From positions 1-64,000 of the IMG/VR virus record IMGVR_UViG_3300028925_012913: DNA of 64,000 nucleotides, one strand, 5' to 3'. The DNA is from a virus. The position numbers and the translations under genes were made by a program. The notes below the pieces were generated by a model. It searched no databases. It saw nothing but the letters and a program-made list of their open reading frames with translations, and was not told the DNA's origin. Positions 42,784 to 50,532 of the stretch are shown here, piece by piece. Positions within the stretch are counted from its first letter, which is position 1. Each line of letters starts with the position of its first letter.

Positions 42784-43810
42784 TGATGGCCCTCATGCTC
42801 ATTATTACATAAGGTTATCTTGGTCTAAAGTGTTCTCCTCTATAGGACACGAAGTCCAATTCTGGCATCAAGACCAAAAACCGGCATTTGATGCTTTTGA
42901 CGAATTTGAACCAGACCTGTTCATGGGTCAAAGTTATCACATTAGTGAAGCATTAATTAAATGTATAAAGTCTAGACCACACATGAAGGTGGTAATGCGA
43001 GCCTCTGATTGGGGCGATATGCAGAAGGAAATCGACTTAGAAAAGTATCCTGTTCTTGTAGCCCAAGAAAAAGAGAAAAAGTTGATGGAACGGTTGAAGA
43101 TAGAAACCGGGAAGCCGGATTTTGTTCACAATCATTACCACGATAACTGGATAAAAGTAACGCATAACAAATGGAACGATATAGGCATAAGACCTATTTC
43201 TCTAATACACGGGGCAGATGTATTCGACTTCTCCCTTAGACCTTCAGTAGAGGCTCTTAAGTGTGACATAGGATTTGTAGGAGGTTATTGGCCATATAAA
43301 GCTATAAACCTAGATAAATACTTGATTAATCTATGTCATCCTGTTGGGGATTATAACATTAAAATATTTGGAACATCAGATTGGCCAGTCACTCAATACT
43401 TAGGAAGGATAGCCTCTGAGAATGTTGGGTCACTATTTGCTTCAGCAACGATCTCTCCTAATATAAGTGAACCCCATTCGCAAGATTTTGGATATGACAT
43501 TATCGAGAGACCTTTTAAGATTCTTATGTCTGGTGGTTTTTGCATCTCCGACTATGTAGAATCTATGGTAAATGATGTATTCATCAATGGCGAAATGGTC
43601 TTTGCAAAAACCCCTGAAGAATTCAAACAATTAGCAGACTACTATATTAAAAATCCTGATGAGCGTTTGAAGTATATGAAGGCTGGATATGAATCGGTTG
43701 TAAAAAACCATACATACTTCCATCGTGTTGCAAAGATATTTACCGAGTTAGGTATGGAACAAGAAGCTGATAAATGTATTAAAGTAATGAGCAGTTTATT
43801 CGAGGCATAA
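42764..43810 (+). CDS. CgeB-like GT-B glycosyltransferase
   Basis: The 348-residue product has MKILISSDGPHAHYYIRLSW, CDIGFVGGYWPYKAINLDKY and YDIIERPFKILMSGGFCISD, with EEFKQLADYYIKNPDERLK at the end. These match CgeB/DUF3880-type transferases. It lies immediately before a sugar dehydratase-like gene. Confidence 0.7.
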   Translation: MKILISSDGPHAHYYIRLSWSKVFSSIGHEVQFWHQDQKPAFDAFDEFEPDLFMGQSYHISEALIKCIKSRPHMKVVMRASDWGDMQKEIDLEKYPVLVAQEKEKKLMERLKIETGKPDFVHNHYHDNWIKVTHNKWNDIGIRPISLIHGADVFDFSLRPSVEALKCDIGFVGGYWPYKAINLDKYLINLCHPVGDYNIKIFGTSDWPVTQYLGRIASENVGSLFASATISPNISEPHSQDFGYDIIERPFKILMSGGFCISDYVESMVNDVFINGEMVFAKTPEEFKQLADYYIKNPDERLKYMKAGYESVVKNHTYFHRVAKIFTELGMEQEADKCIKVMSSLFEA

Positions 43811-43811
43811 C

Positions 43812-44741
43812 ATGACTGTACTAGTAACCGGAGCCAGTGGGTTCGTAGGTAGACATTTAATAAGAAATCTGCATGAACACGAGCAGGTTTTTGGAGGTAT
43901 TGTTTGCGTAAACAGACAACCTTTTTCATCTCCGTTTATACAGAAATCATATAGGTGTAATTTGGGAGATTCTGATAGGAGTAACGCCAGCTTCTATGGT
44001 TTGAAACATGTCATGAAACAATACAACCCTAAGTATATTTTTCATCTTGCTGGTAAAGCAACCGTTAAGATGGAAGGTGATGAGCCATTTTCGATGCTTG
44101 AAAGCAACATACTCAGCACGCAGAAAATCTGTCAATGGGCTCCGAAAGGAGCTAAGGTGGTGTTGGCTTCTTCCGTTATCGTTTACGGCGATAGAGACTC
44201 CTCAGAGTCATACATAGAAGAAGACGCTACAGATCCAACTTCAATATATGGAATGACTAAGAGAGCCTCTGAGAGTATTTTAAATTACTATACCAGCACG
44301 GGGCAAATAAGAGGTGTTTCGGCCCGTATGTGTGCGACCGTTGGGCGTGGGTTAACCCACGGGGTTGTTTATGATTTTATTAGAAAGTTGAAAAATAACC
44401 CAACTTTAGAAGCGTTAGGGTCTCATCCGGGTTCGGTTAAACCATACTGCCATGTTGACGATTTAACTCAAGCCCTGCTGTTATTGTCTATAAGTGACGC
44501 ATCTGGTGTTTATAATATAGTTCCTGATGACATGATGGATATTGAAGAAGTAGCAGAATCTGTGATGGCAAGCCTAGAGGTTTACAAAGATATAGAATGG
44601 CTTGGTGATAAATCAAACTGGAAAGGTGACAATAAGCTAATATCTGTTGACAATACAAAAATCAAGGATTTAGGATGGAAACCTAAGTATAAATCAAAAC
44701 AAGCTATCATTAAGGCTGTAAAAGATATAATCAGGTCATGA
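43812..44741 (+). CDS. NAD(P)-dependent sugar epimerase/dehydratase
   Basis: The 309-residue product has the glycine motif VTGASGFVG (4-12), IFHLAGKATV, LASSVIVYGD and the intact catalytic SIYGMTK (Tyr and Lys of YxxxK). It is an extended SDR acting on an NDP-sugar. The C-terminal VDNTKIKDLGWKPKY is typical of GDP-mannose/UDP-glucose-type enzymes. Confidence 0.85.
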   Translation: MTVLVTGASGFVGRHLIRNLHEHEQVFGGIVCVNRQPFSSPFIQKSYRCNLGDSDRSNASFYGLKHVMKQYNPKYIFHLAGKATVKMEGDEPFSMLESNILSTQKICQWAPKGAKVVLASSVIVYGDRDSSESYIEEDATDPTSIYGMTKRASESILNYYTSTGQIRGVSARMCATVGRGLTHGVVYDFIRKLKNNPTLEALGSHPGSVKPYCHVDDLTQALLLLSISDASGVYNIVPDDMMDIEEVAESVMASLEVYKDIEWLGDKSNWKGDNKLISVDNTKIKDLGWKPKYKSKQAIIKAVKDIIRS

Positions 44742-44759
44742 TTAAACCATGGAGAAATT

Positions 44760-45692
44760 ATGAAGATTTTAGTTACTGGAGGTGGTGGTTACGTAGGAAA
44801 TGTTCTATGTCGCCAACTATTAGATAATGGATATAAAGTTAGATGTTTAGATAACTTTAGCAAAGGGCAATGTGATGCGATTATACCTTTGGCTACAAAT
44901 CCTGATTTTGAATTTGTTTACGGGGATGTTACAGTAGCTGAACAGATTAACGAAGCTGTTAAAGGGTGTGATGTAATTGTTCATTTAGCTGCCATTGTCG
45001 GTTTTCCAAATTGCGCAGCTCAACCAGCCATTGCAGAAGTTGTTAATGTTCAAGGAACTATGAATGTTATAAATGCAAGAAACCTACAATCTAAAGACAT
45101 TCCAATTGTTTACGCTTCTACAGGAAGTGTTTACGGAAAAGTAGAAGGCTTATGCACCGAAGACTCTCCACTGAACGCAGTATCTGAATACGGCCTGAAT
45201 AAATTGGTAGCAGAGAAAATGATACGTAGTGAAGCCAACACTGTATCTTTTCGTTTTGCAACTGGATTCGGAGTTAGCCCATCAATGCGGGTGAACCTTC
45301 TTGTAAACGACTTTGTTTATCAAGCAATCACAAATAAGATGCTTACTATCTTTCAAGCTGATTTCCGTAGAACATTTATTCATGTTAGAGATATGTCTAA
45401 AGCTTTTATCATGGGCTTTGAAAATATGGGCAATTGGAACCAAACCGTGTATAATTGTGGAGCGAATCACCTGAACTGGACAAAGAGAGAATTAGCAGAA
45501 TATGTTAAAGAACATACAGACTGCTTTGTTCATTACGAAGAAATAGGAACCGATGCTGACCAAAGGGATTATGAGGTTAGTTATAATAGCCTAGAAAATG
45601 AAGGATTTTCATGTGATGTTGATATGAAAACCGGAATACAAGAATTAATCAAAGTAGCACCCATCTTACAAATAAGACATCAATACGCATGA
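44760..45692 (+). CDS. NAD(P)-dependent sugar epimerase/dehydratase
   Basis: The 310-residue product has ILVTGGGGYVGNVL (3-16), VIVHLAAIVG, VYASTGSVYG and the intact SEYGLNK catalytic motif, and DFRRTFIHVRDM later. GGAG lies at the expected distance before ATG. It is another extended SDR in the island. Confidence 0.85.
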   Translation: MKILVTGGGGYVGNVLCRQLLDNGYKVRCLDNFSKGQCDAIIPLATNPDFEFVYGDVTVAEQINEAVKGCDVIVHLAAIVGFPNCAAQPAIAEVVNVQGTMNVINARNLQSKDIPIVYASTGSVYGKVEGLCTEDSPLNAVSEYGLNKLVAEKMIRSEANTVSFRFATGFGVSPSMRVNLLVNDFVYQAITNKMLTIFQADFRRTFIHVRDMSKAFIMGFENMGNWNQTVYNCGANHLNWTKRELAEYVKEHTDCFVHYEEIGTDADQRDYEVSYNSLENEGFSCDVDMKTGIQELIKVAPILQIRHQYA

Positions 45693-46642
45693 TAGACTTA
45701 AAAAACAAAAAAGTGTTAGTTACTGGAAGTCAGGGGTTCCTAGGTTCTGCTATCTGTAAGAAGATAGAAGAAAAAGGTGGAATACCGATACTAGTTAAAA
45801 GTGAAGAAGTAAACCTACATCATGTAGAAGCAATTATACATTTCTTGACTGCTTCTAAGCCAGACTACTGTATTCATTCTGCTGGCTATAACGGAGGAAT
45901 TGAATTCAATAGAATGTATCCCGCAGATATATTATATTCAAATACTATAATGGGATTAAATCTTCATTATGCCTGTCAATACGTAGGTGTTAAAAAGATG
46001 GTATCTATAATGACCTCTTGCGCTTATCCAGACACGGGTATGGATTTATTAAAAGAAGAGACCTTCTGGGAGGGTCAACCGAATAAAACTATTAGGGCAC
46101 ACGGAATAGCAAAGAGAACACTACAAACCGCAGCAGAAGCTTACAATGAGCAATACGGACTTAACGCCGTAACAGTTTGTGTTACCAACCTGTATGGCCC
46201 AAATGACACCTTTAATCTTATTAGAACAAAAGTTGTCGGAGCTTTAGTAAAGAAATTTGTTGAAGCAATGCAAGAGGGCGAAGATAGCGTAGAGTGTTGG
46301 GGGACTGGTGACCCAATGAGAGAGTTTATGTATGTGGACGATGCTGCCGAAGCGATCATTCAAGCTTTACAGAAATACGATGATCATAGCCAACCACTTA
46401 ATATAGGTACGGGGAAAGATATATCTATTAAAGAACTGGTAGAATATATATCTAAGTCTATTGGTTATCAAGGTAATATACACTGGAATACAGACAAGCC
46501 TGACGGACAACTTAAAAAATTACTAGACACAACAAGAATGCAGGAGTATATTGATATTACTCCTATAGATATAGAAGACGGTATTAAAGCAACTGTAGAA
46601 TGGTACATAGAGCACAAAAAATATGCCGACAGTAAAAAATAA
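45689..46642 (+). CDS. GDP-fucose synthase-like SDR with Tyr-to-His change
   Basis: The 317-residue product has KVLVTGSQGFLGSAI (8-22), CIHSAGYNGGIEFN, MTSCAYPD and WGTGDPMREFMYVDD, the pattern of GDP-L-fucose synthase. The catalytic YxxxK reads HGIAK (AHGIAKRTL), so the active-site Tyr is replaced by His. It may be altered in function. It overlaps neighbours by 4 and 20 bases. Confidence 0.78.
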   Translation: MIDLKNKKVLVTGSQGFLGSAICKKIEEKGGIPILVKSEEVNLHHVEAIIHFLTASKPDYCIHSAGYNGGIEFNRMYPADILYSNTIMGLNLHYACQYVGVKKMVSIMTSCAYPDTGMDLLKEETFWEGQPNKTIRAHGIAKRTLQTAAEAYNEQYGLNAVTVCVTNLYGPNDTFNLIRTKVVGALVKKFVEAMQEGEDSVECWGTGDPMREFMYVDDAAEAIIQALQKYDDHSQPLNIGTGKDISIKELVEYISKSIGYQGNIHWNTDKPDGQLKKLLDTTRMQEYIDITPIDIEDGIKATVEWYIEHKKYADSKK

Positions 46643-47102
46643 GCAAATAGGATTCTTGGTTAATGAAACTAGTTCTAGCCAAATGTCCTTTTTCTTAATA
46701 AAAAATATAAATGAATATCTTGATGATACAAACGATGACTTTGTTTTGTTTTTTGAAAACTCGGCAGCGAGTGTTTTAAATCCAAATTTTGCAACAATGT
46801 CATTTAATGAGATATGGAGTTTTGATGGAGTTATAATCTCAACTAGTATTTCAACAACCTTATCACTGATTAAATCTTTTTCTCCTGTGAAGAAGTTTTT
46901 CTATGTGTGGGATTTGGAATGGATGAGACGAGACCATAAAGACTTCGAACAGTCAGTTCAAGCTTTTATTAATCCTTCGGTGGAATTAATTGCTAGGAGT
47001 GAAGAACACGCAAAAGCAATAGAAAACTATTGCAACAGAAAAGTAAAACATATAGTAAACGACTTTAACATAGAAAATATAGTAAGGATCACAAATGAGT
47101 AG
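46623..47102 (+). CDS. hypothetical glycosyltransferase-associated protein
   Basis: The 159-residue product resembles the N-terminal half of a GT-B enzyme (QIGFLVNETSSSQMSFF, FDGVIISTSISTTLSL, FYVWDLEWMRRDHKDFEQ, LIARSEEHAKAIENYCN). The donor-binding C-terminal half is missing. It may be a partner domain or remnant. It is the last gene of the island. Confidence 0.5.
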   Translation: MPTVKNKQIGFLVNETSSSQMSFFLIKNINEYLDDTNDDFVLFFENSAASVLNPNFATMSFNEIWSFDGVIISTSISTTLSLIKSFSPVKKFFYVWDLEWMRRDHKDFEQSVQAFINPSVELIARSEEHAKAIENYCNRKVKHIVNDFNIENIVRITNE

Positions 47103-47883
47103 TGCATTTATTAACAAGCATAAAGAATATATCATCTTGCAATATACCGACAAGAAAAAGAGCACTTATGAAATTGCTCAGGAATTAAAAACCTATCCGA
47201 ATAAAATTCGACGGGCTTTAAATACTCTTGGAGTTCCGCTTCGGGATAAGAGTTCCGCACAAACTGTAGCTATTGAAAGCGGTAGACATGAGCATCCAAC
47301 GAGAGGTAAGAAAAGGACAAATGCCGAAAAGATAGCTATCAGTAACGGCATGGCGACTTACTGGGATAACATGGAAGAAGACGAAAGAGAACGAAGAGCA
47401 GCCATGTCTAAGAAGCAATGGGACGAAATGTCCGACGAGGATAAAGCGAATCTTCGTAAACTAGCTGCTGAAGCTGTTCGAAAAACCAGTAAAGAAGGCT
47501 CAAAGATTGAAAAATTTATTTATAGGGGCTTGACCGAATCCGGATATGATACTATATTTCACAAAAGAGGTTTGGTTCCTAACGAGAAGTTAGAAATTGA
47601 CTTGTTTGTCCCGTCTATCAATACGGCAATTGAAATTGATGGACCAGCTCACTTCTTGCCAATTTGGGGTCAAGAGAGTCTTCAGAGAAATATTAGGTCT
47701 GACGCTCAAAAGGCTGGTTTATTAATAACTAGAGGTTTTGTTATTTTACGGGTTAAAAACATTATCCGTAATCTATCCCAAAAGAACATGCGAGACACCT
47801 TAGCTGCTATCTTGATAGAGTTGGACAAAATTAAAGAAAACTTTCCTCCAGCAACAAAAAGATTAATTGAAATAGAGGCATAA
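47095..47883 (+). CDS. homing-type endonuclease (HTH plus Vsr-like/PD-(D/E)XK domain)
   Basis: The 262-residue product has an N-terminal HTH (STYEIAQELKTYPNKIRRAL, about 23-42), a NUMOD3-like middle (TRGKKRTNAEKIAISNGM) and a C-terminal nuclease domain with LEIDLFVPS (166-174) and AIEIDGPAHF (178-187), E180, D182 and H186. This fits EDxHD-type homing nucleases related to Vsr. It is free-standing between the sugar island and a recombination gene. Confidence 0.7.
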   Translation: MSSAFINKHKEYIILQYTDKKKSTYEIAQELKTYPNKIRRALNTLGVPLRDKSSAQTVAIESGRHEHPTRGKKRTNAEKIAISNGMATYWDNMEEDERERRAAMSKKQWDEMSDEDKANLRKLAAEAVRKTSKEGSKIEKFIYRGLTESGYDTIFHKRGLVPNEKLEIDLFVPSINTAIEIDGPAHFLPIWGQESLQRNIRSDAQKAGLLITRGFVILRVKNIIRNLSQKNMRDTLAAILIELDKIKENFPPATKRLIEIEA

Positions 47884-48809
47884 TGAATTACAACGATAAT
47901 AGCATTAAAGAGCTAAAAACAATATTGGAAGAATATAATTGCGCTATTCCGTCCGGCGCAAAGAAAAAAGATTTGGTTGAACTAGTGGAGGCTATCATGG
48001 CTAAAGATGAAGATTTTGTAACAATGCAGGTTAATATTGAAGATGACATTTTTGAGGACATGGTTGAAGAAAACCAAGAAGATGTCACAGTCATAAAAGA
48101 AATCGCTGGACAAATAGAAGAAGAAAAACCTTCTATGTTTAGTGACGAATGGATTGATTATGTCATGGGTCATTTTAAAAAGAATGAACTGATCGATGGT
48201 AATCCCATTTGTGCTGGACTACGGAGAGTAGCTGAGTTATTATTAGGAGACATCATTGAGTCTGGCCCTGAAACGGTATTTCCATCTACAGATGGTTTAT
48301 CTCCGGGTCGTGCCACTGTAGTTTTTAAAGTAGTGTTTAACTGGATGAATTCAGGCGAGAACAGAATCTTTAAAGAAGTAGCTGATGTTTGGCATGGAAA
48401 CACAGATGACTTATTTTGCGCACACCCAGCAGCCACAGCAAGTACTAGAGCAGAAGGTCGAGCTTTACGCAAAGCCTTGAAGCTTCGATGTCTTGCTGCG
48501 GAGGAACTGGCGAAGAAAGACATTGTTAGTATTGTTAAAGATTCTATCAAAAAAGCACCAGCTTCTGGTGAATATGAATCTAACACAAAAATTAGCAGTC
48601 AACAAATCCAATTTATTGATAATAAATGCGGTCAGCTAGATATTGACGCTTTTGCTTTTATAAATATGGGAAATAGTTCTTTTGCTAACGTTGGCGAAGT
48701 TACGAGAGATAGTGCTAAGAAAATGATTAAGGTTCTTAACACTTATCAAAACGATGGCGGGATAATTCCCGAAAATATTAAAGGTCACAAGACTAATTGG
48801 AGAGAATGA
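47883..48809 (+). CDS. SAP-domain protein, possible Rad52-like annealing protein
   Basis: The 308-residue product begins with SIKELKTILEEYNCAIPSG and KKKDLVELVEA (about 7-37), a SAP-type DNA-binding motif. A central region (FSDEWIDYVMGHFK, PAATASTRAEGRALRKALKL, about 180-200) recalls the AxxxAxGRAL segment of Rad52-type annealing proteins. The C-terminal ISSQQIQFIDNKC is like those of other phage recombination proteins. The Rad52 link is tentative. Confidence 0.45.
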   Translation: MNYNDNSIKELKTILEEYNCAIPSGAKKKDLVELVEAIMAKDEDFVTMQVNIEDDIFEDMVEENQEDVTVIKEIAGQIEEEKPSMFSDEWIDYVMGHFKKNELIDGNPICAGLRRVAELLLGDIIESGPETVFPSTDGLSPGRATVVFKVVFNWMNSGENRIFKEVADVWHGNTDDLFCAHPAATASTRAEGRALRKALKLRCLAAEELAKKDIVSIVKDSIKKAPASGEYESNTKISSQQIQFIDNKCGQLDIDAFAFINMGNSSFANVGEVTRDSAKKMIKVLNTYQNDGGIIPENIKGHKTNWRE

Positions 48810-49138
48810 TGAAGATTACTTATACGGTTGGTAGTATTACTTTAGAAATCGATGCAGACACGCAGGTTGAAGTTTTTCAACAGCTTGCTAGTTTTCAAGA
48901 AATCTTTGCAGAAACCAAGTGTGGTAAATGCGGCAGTGAGAACATACGCTATCAAGTTAGAAATGTAGACGAGAATCTATATTACGAAGCTCGATGTGCA
49001 GACTGCGGGGCTAAATTAGCCTGTGGAGCTATGAAGAAGGGTGGAAGACTATTCCCTCGACGTAAAGACAAGGATGGTAACTGGCTTCCTGATGGTGGAT
49101 GGGTTAAATGGAACCCTGAAACTAAGAAGGAAGAATAG
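48809..49138 (+). CDS. zinc-ribbon protein
   Basis: The 109-residue product starts at ATG 48809, with GGAG before it, chosen over ATG 48806. CGKCGSENI (about 38-46) and CADCGAKL (about 63-70) form a zinc ribbon of transcription-factor type, with a polar, Trp-containing tail. It is the last rightward gene before the bidirectional terminator. Confidence 0.6.
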   Translation: MKITYTVGSITLEIDADTQVEVFQQLASFQEIFAETKCGKCGSENIRYQVRNVDENLYYEARCADCGAKLACGAMKKGGRLFPRRKDKDGNWLPDGGWVKWNPETKKEE

Positions 49139-49148
49139 TAAGGATGTA

Positions 49149-49184
49149 AAAAAACCCTCGTCAAGTGATTGGCGAGGGTTTTTT
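49149..49184. terminator. bidirectional intrinsic terminator
   Basis: AAAAAACCCTCGTC (49149-49162) pairs with GGCGAGGGTTTTTT (49171-49184) with one G-U pair and an 8-base loop. The flanking A and T runs let it work on both strands. It separates the rightward genes from the leftward virion-type operon, at the point of convergence. Confidence 0.92.
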
Positions 49185-49213
49185 ATTTGTCTTGAAACAG
49201 CACAGATTGTGGT

Positions 49214-49924
49214 TTATAGGTACTCTAATTCTACATAGAGACCATATTGGGTTTTACTTCCAATGCTGTCAGGAGAAGCCGTGAGGCCCACATACCAGTC
49301 ATGCTGAGTGTATTGACCCGTATTCGCAGAACCATTACCAGCATAGTAGCCACTTGGTCCCGGCGATTGAGCAAGCGGTACAAAGATACCACTTCCGCCT
49401 ACAGTATTAGTACCAGTAGGAAGCCTGTTACTAGGGTTAGAAGACCCAGCATAAGTACCCTGAGCATCTGAACCATCGTGAGTAGCACTTCCCCACCAAG
49501 TAGTGTCTCCAGAACCTTCTACTGAATAAGAATTAGATGGATGTAGCAACTCTGCTACTCTAGTAATAACACCACTAGCAGCATAATCTTTGTTAGTTCT
49601 GTCAAATATTCGAAGTTTACAGTTCTGAGTTCTAACAGCTGAAACGTTAGTAAACCTGACATTTAAACTAGCTTTTTCATTTGGGATATATTTCAAACCT
49701 GTTGCAGGAACGATTCCCGCAGCAAAAGCTTTAGTGTCTGTTGAATATTTAACGTTATTTCCAGCACCACCGTTAGTACTACCATTACCATTGGTAATAT
49801 ATGTAGTATCTTGGAAACTGTTTAATTGTACCGATTGGCCAAAAGAACCACCAAAAAAACCTAATCCAGAACCAGATAGGTTATTTATAGCAGTACTTCC
49901 AGCAAAGAAACTTATTGAGGCCAT
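49214..49924 (-). CDS. predicted virion structural protein
   Basis: The 236-residue product is rich in Gly, Ser, Asn and Thr and predicted all-beta (SLNVRFTNVSAVRTQNCKLR, QYGLYVELEYL). Such a composition is common in phage neck, tail or surface proteins. Its ATG is preceded by AAGGAG on the minus strand and the promoter-like motif at 49957-49965. It lies beside the other leftward virion-type genes. No specific family. Confidence 0.55.
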   Translation of the reverse strand: MASISFFAGSTAINNLSGSGLGFFGGSFGQSVQLNSFQDTTYITNGNGSTNGGAGNNVKYSTDTKAFAAGIVPATGLKYIPNEKASLNVRFTNVSAVRTQNCKLRIFDRTNKDYAASGVITRVAELLHPSNSYSVEGSGDTTWWGSATHDGSDAQGTYAGSSNPSNRLPTGTNTVGGSGIFVPLAQSPGPSGYYAGNGSANTGQYTQHDWYVGLTASPDSIGSKTQYGLYVELEYL

Positions 49925-49956
49925 GTTTTAATCTCCTTAGAGCTTTTTTCTATTAT

Positions 49957-49965
49957 ATTATACAC
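49957..49965 (-). promoter_or_regulatory. GTGTATAAT promoter-like motif, site 5
   Basis: On the minus strand this reads GTGTATAAT. It lies in the 43-base gap upstream of the 49924 start codon. A start near 49950 gives a leader of about 25 bases with AAGGAG at 49934-49939. That the motif is found on both strands, always before a gene, supports it being a promoter. Confidence 0.68.
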
Positions 49966-49967
49966 CA

Positions 49968-50531
49968 TTAGTCAAAAAAGCCTTTTGTTTTCGTAATTTC
50001 TTGTTGTCCATTCTTATATGGAAACATTTTATTAATCTTACGCTGTCTTTCGCTGCATCCACAATCTTTATTAAATGCATCAAATACAGTTTTAACAACT
50101 TTCTTAACTCCGGTTACTTTATTAAACTTAGCGAACGTATCCCCTAAACCTCTAGACCGTAAAGGTATTTCAGGGTCTCCCATAAAGAACTTCTGCTCTT
50201 TATCTTCTGCTTCCTCTTTTGTGATCGTAACAGACCTGTCAAAACCACCTTGTGTTATTATATCCTGCATTGGTCCTTCTCCAGATTCCCACATGTCAAA
50301 ATAAGATTGCTTGTATTTACATAAACCATGTAGAGATTTACTCTTAATACATTTATGTCTATTACAAACTAGACTCTCTTGACCTTCTTCAATTTTGCAT
50401 TCACAAGGCGTGACAGCAGGAAACTTTTTATTAGAAGATGAAGCCATATTAAAAACCTGTGGCTTTTTCCTCTTTGGATATTGCTCCTCTAAAAAATTAC
50501 TGTCGTCTTGTTCCTCGAAAAAACCCTTCAT
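49968..50531 (-). CDS. hypothetical virion-associated protein with cysteines
   Basis: The 187-residue product has CECKI, CNRHKC, CKYKQSYFDMWESG and the end DCGCSERQRKINKMFPY, a motif seen in other phage genomes by recollection. Seven to eight Cys suggest a metal site or disulfides. GGAG lies in the 3' end of the giant gene, whose stop is one base away from this start. It probably belongs with the virion genes. Confidence 0.5.
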   Translation of the reverse strand: MKGFFEEQDDSNFLEEQYPKRKKPQVFNMASSSNKKFPAVTPCECKIEEGQESLVCNRHKCIKSKSLHGLCKYKQSYFDMWESGEGPMQDIITQGGFDRSVTITKEEAEDKEQKFFMGDPEIPLRSRGLGDTFAKFNKVTGVKKVVKTVFDAFNKDCGCSERQRKINKMFPYKNGQQEITKTKGFFD

Positions 50532-50532
50532 T

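Noticed and set aside
45447-45455. A sixth GTGTATAAT match on the plus strand
   Set aside because: It lies in the middle of the sugar SDR gene 44760-45692, codes for a plausible V-Y-N segment and has no gene start nearby.
48170-48586. Minus-strand frame of 138 residues
   Set aside because: It lies wholly inside the SAP-domain gene and has no family features or start signals.
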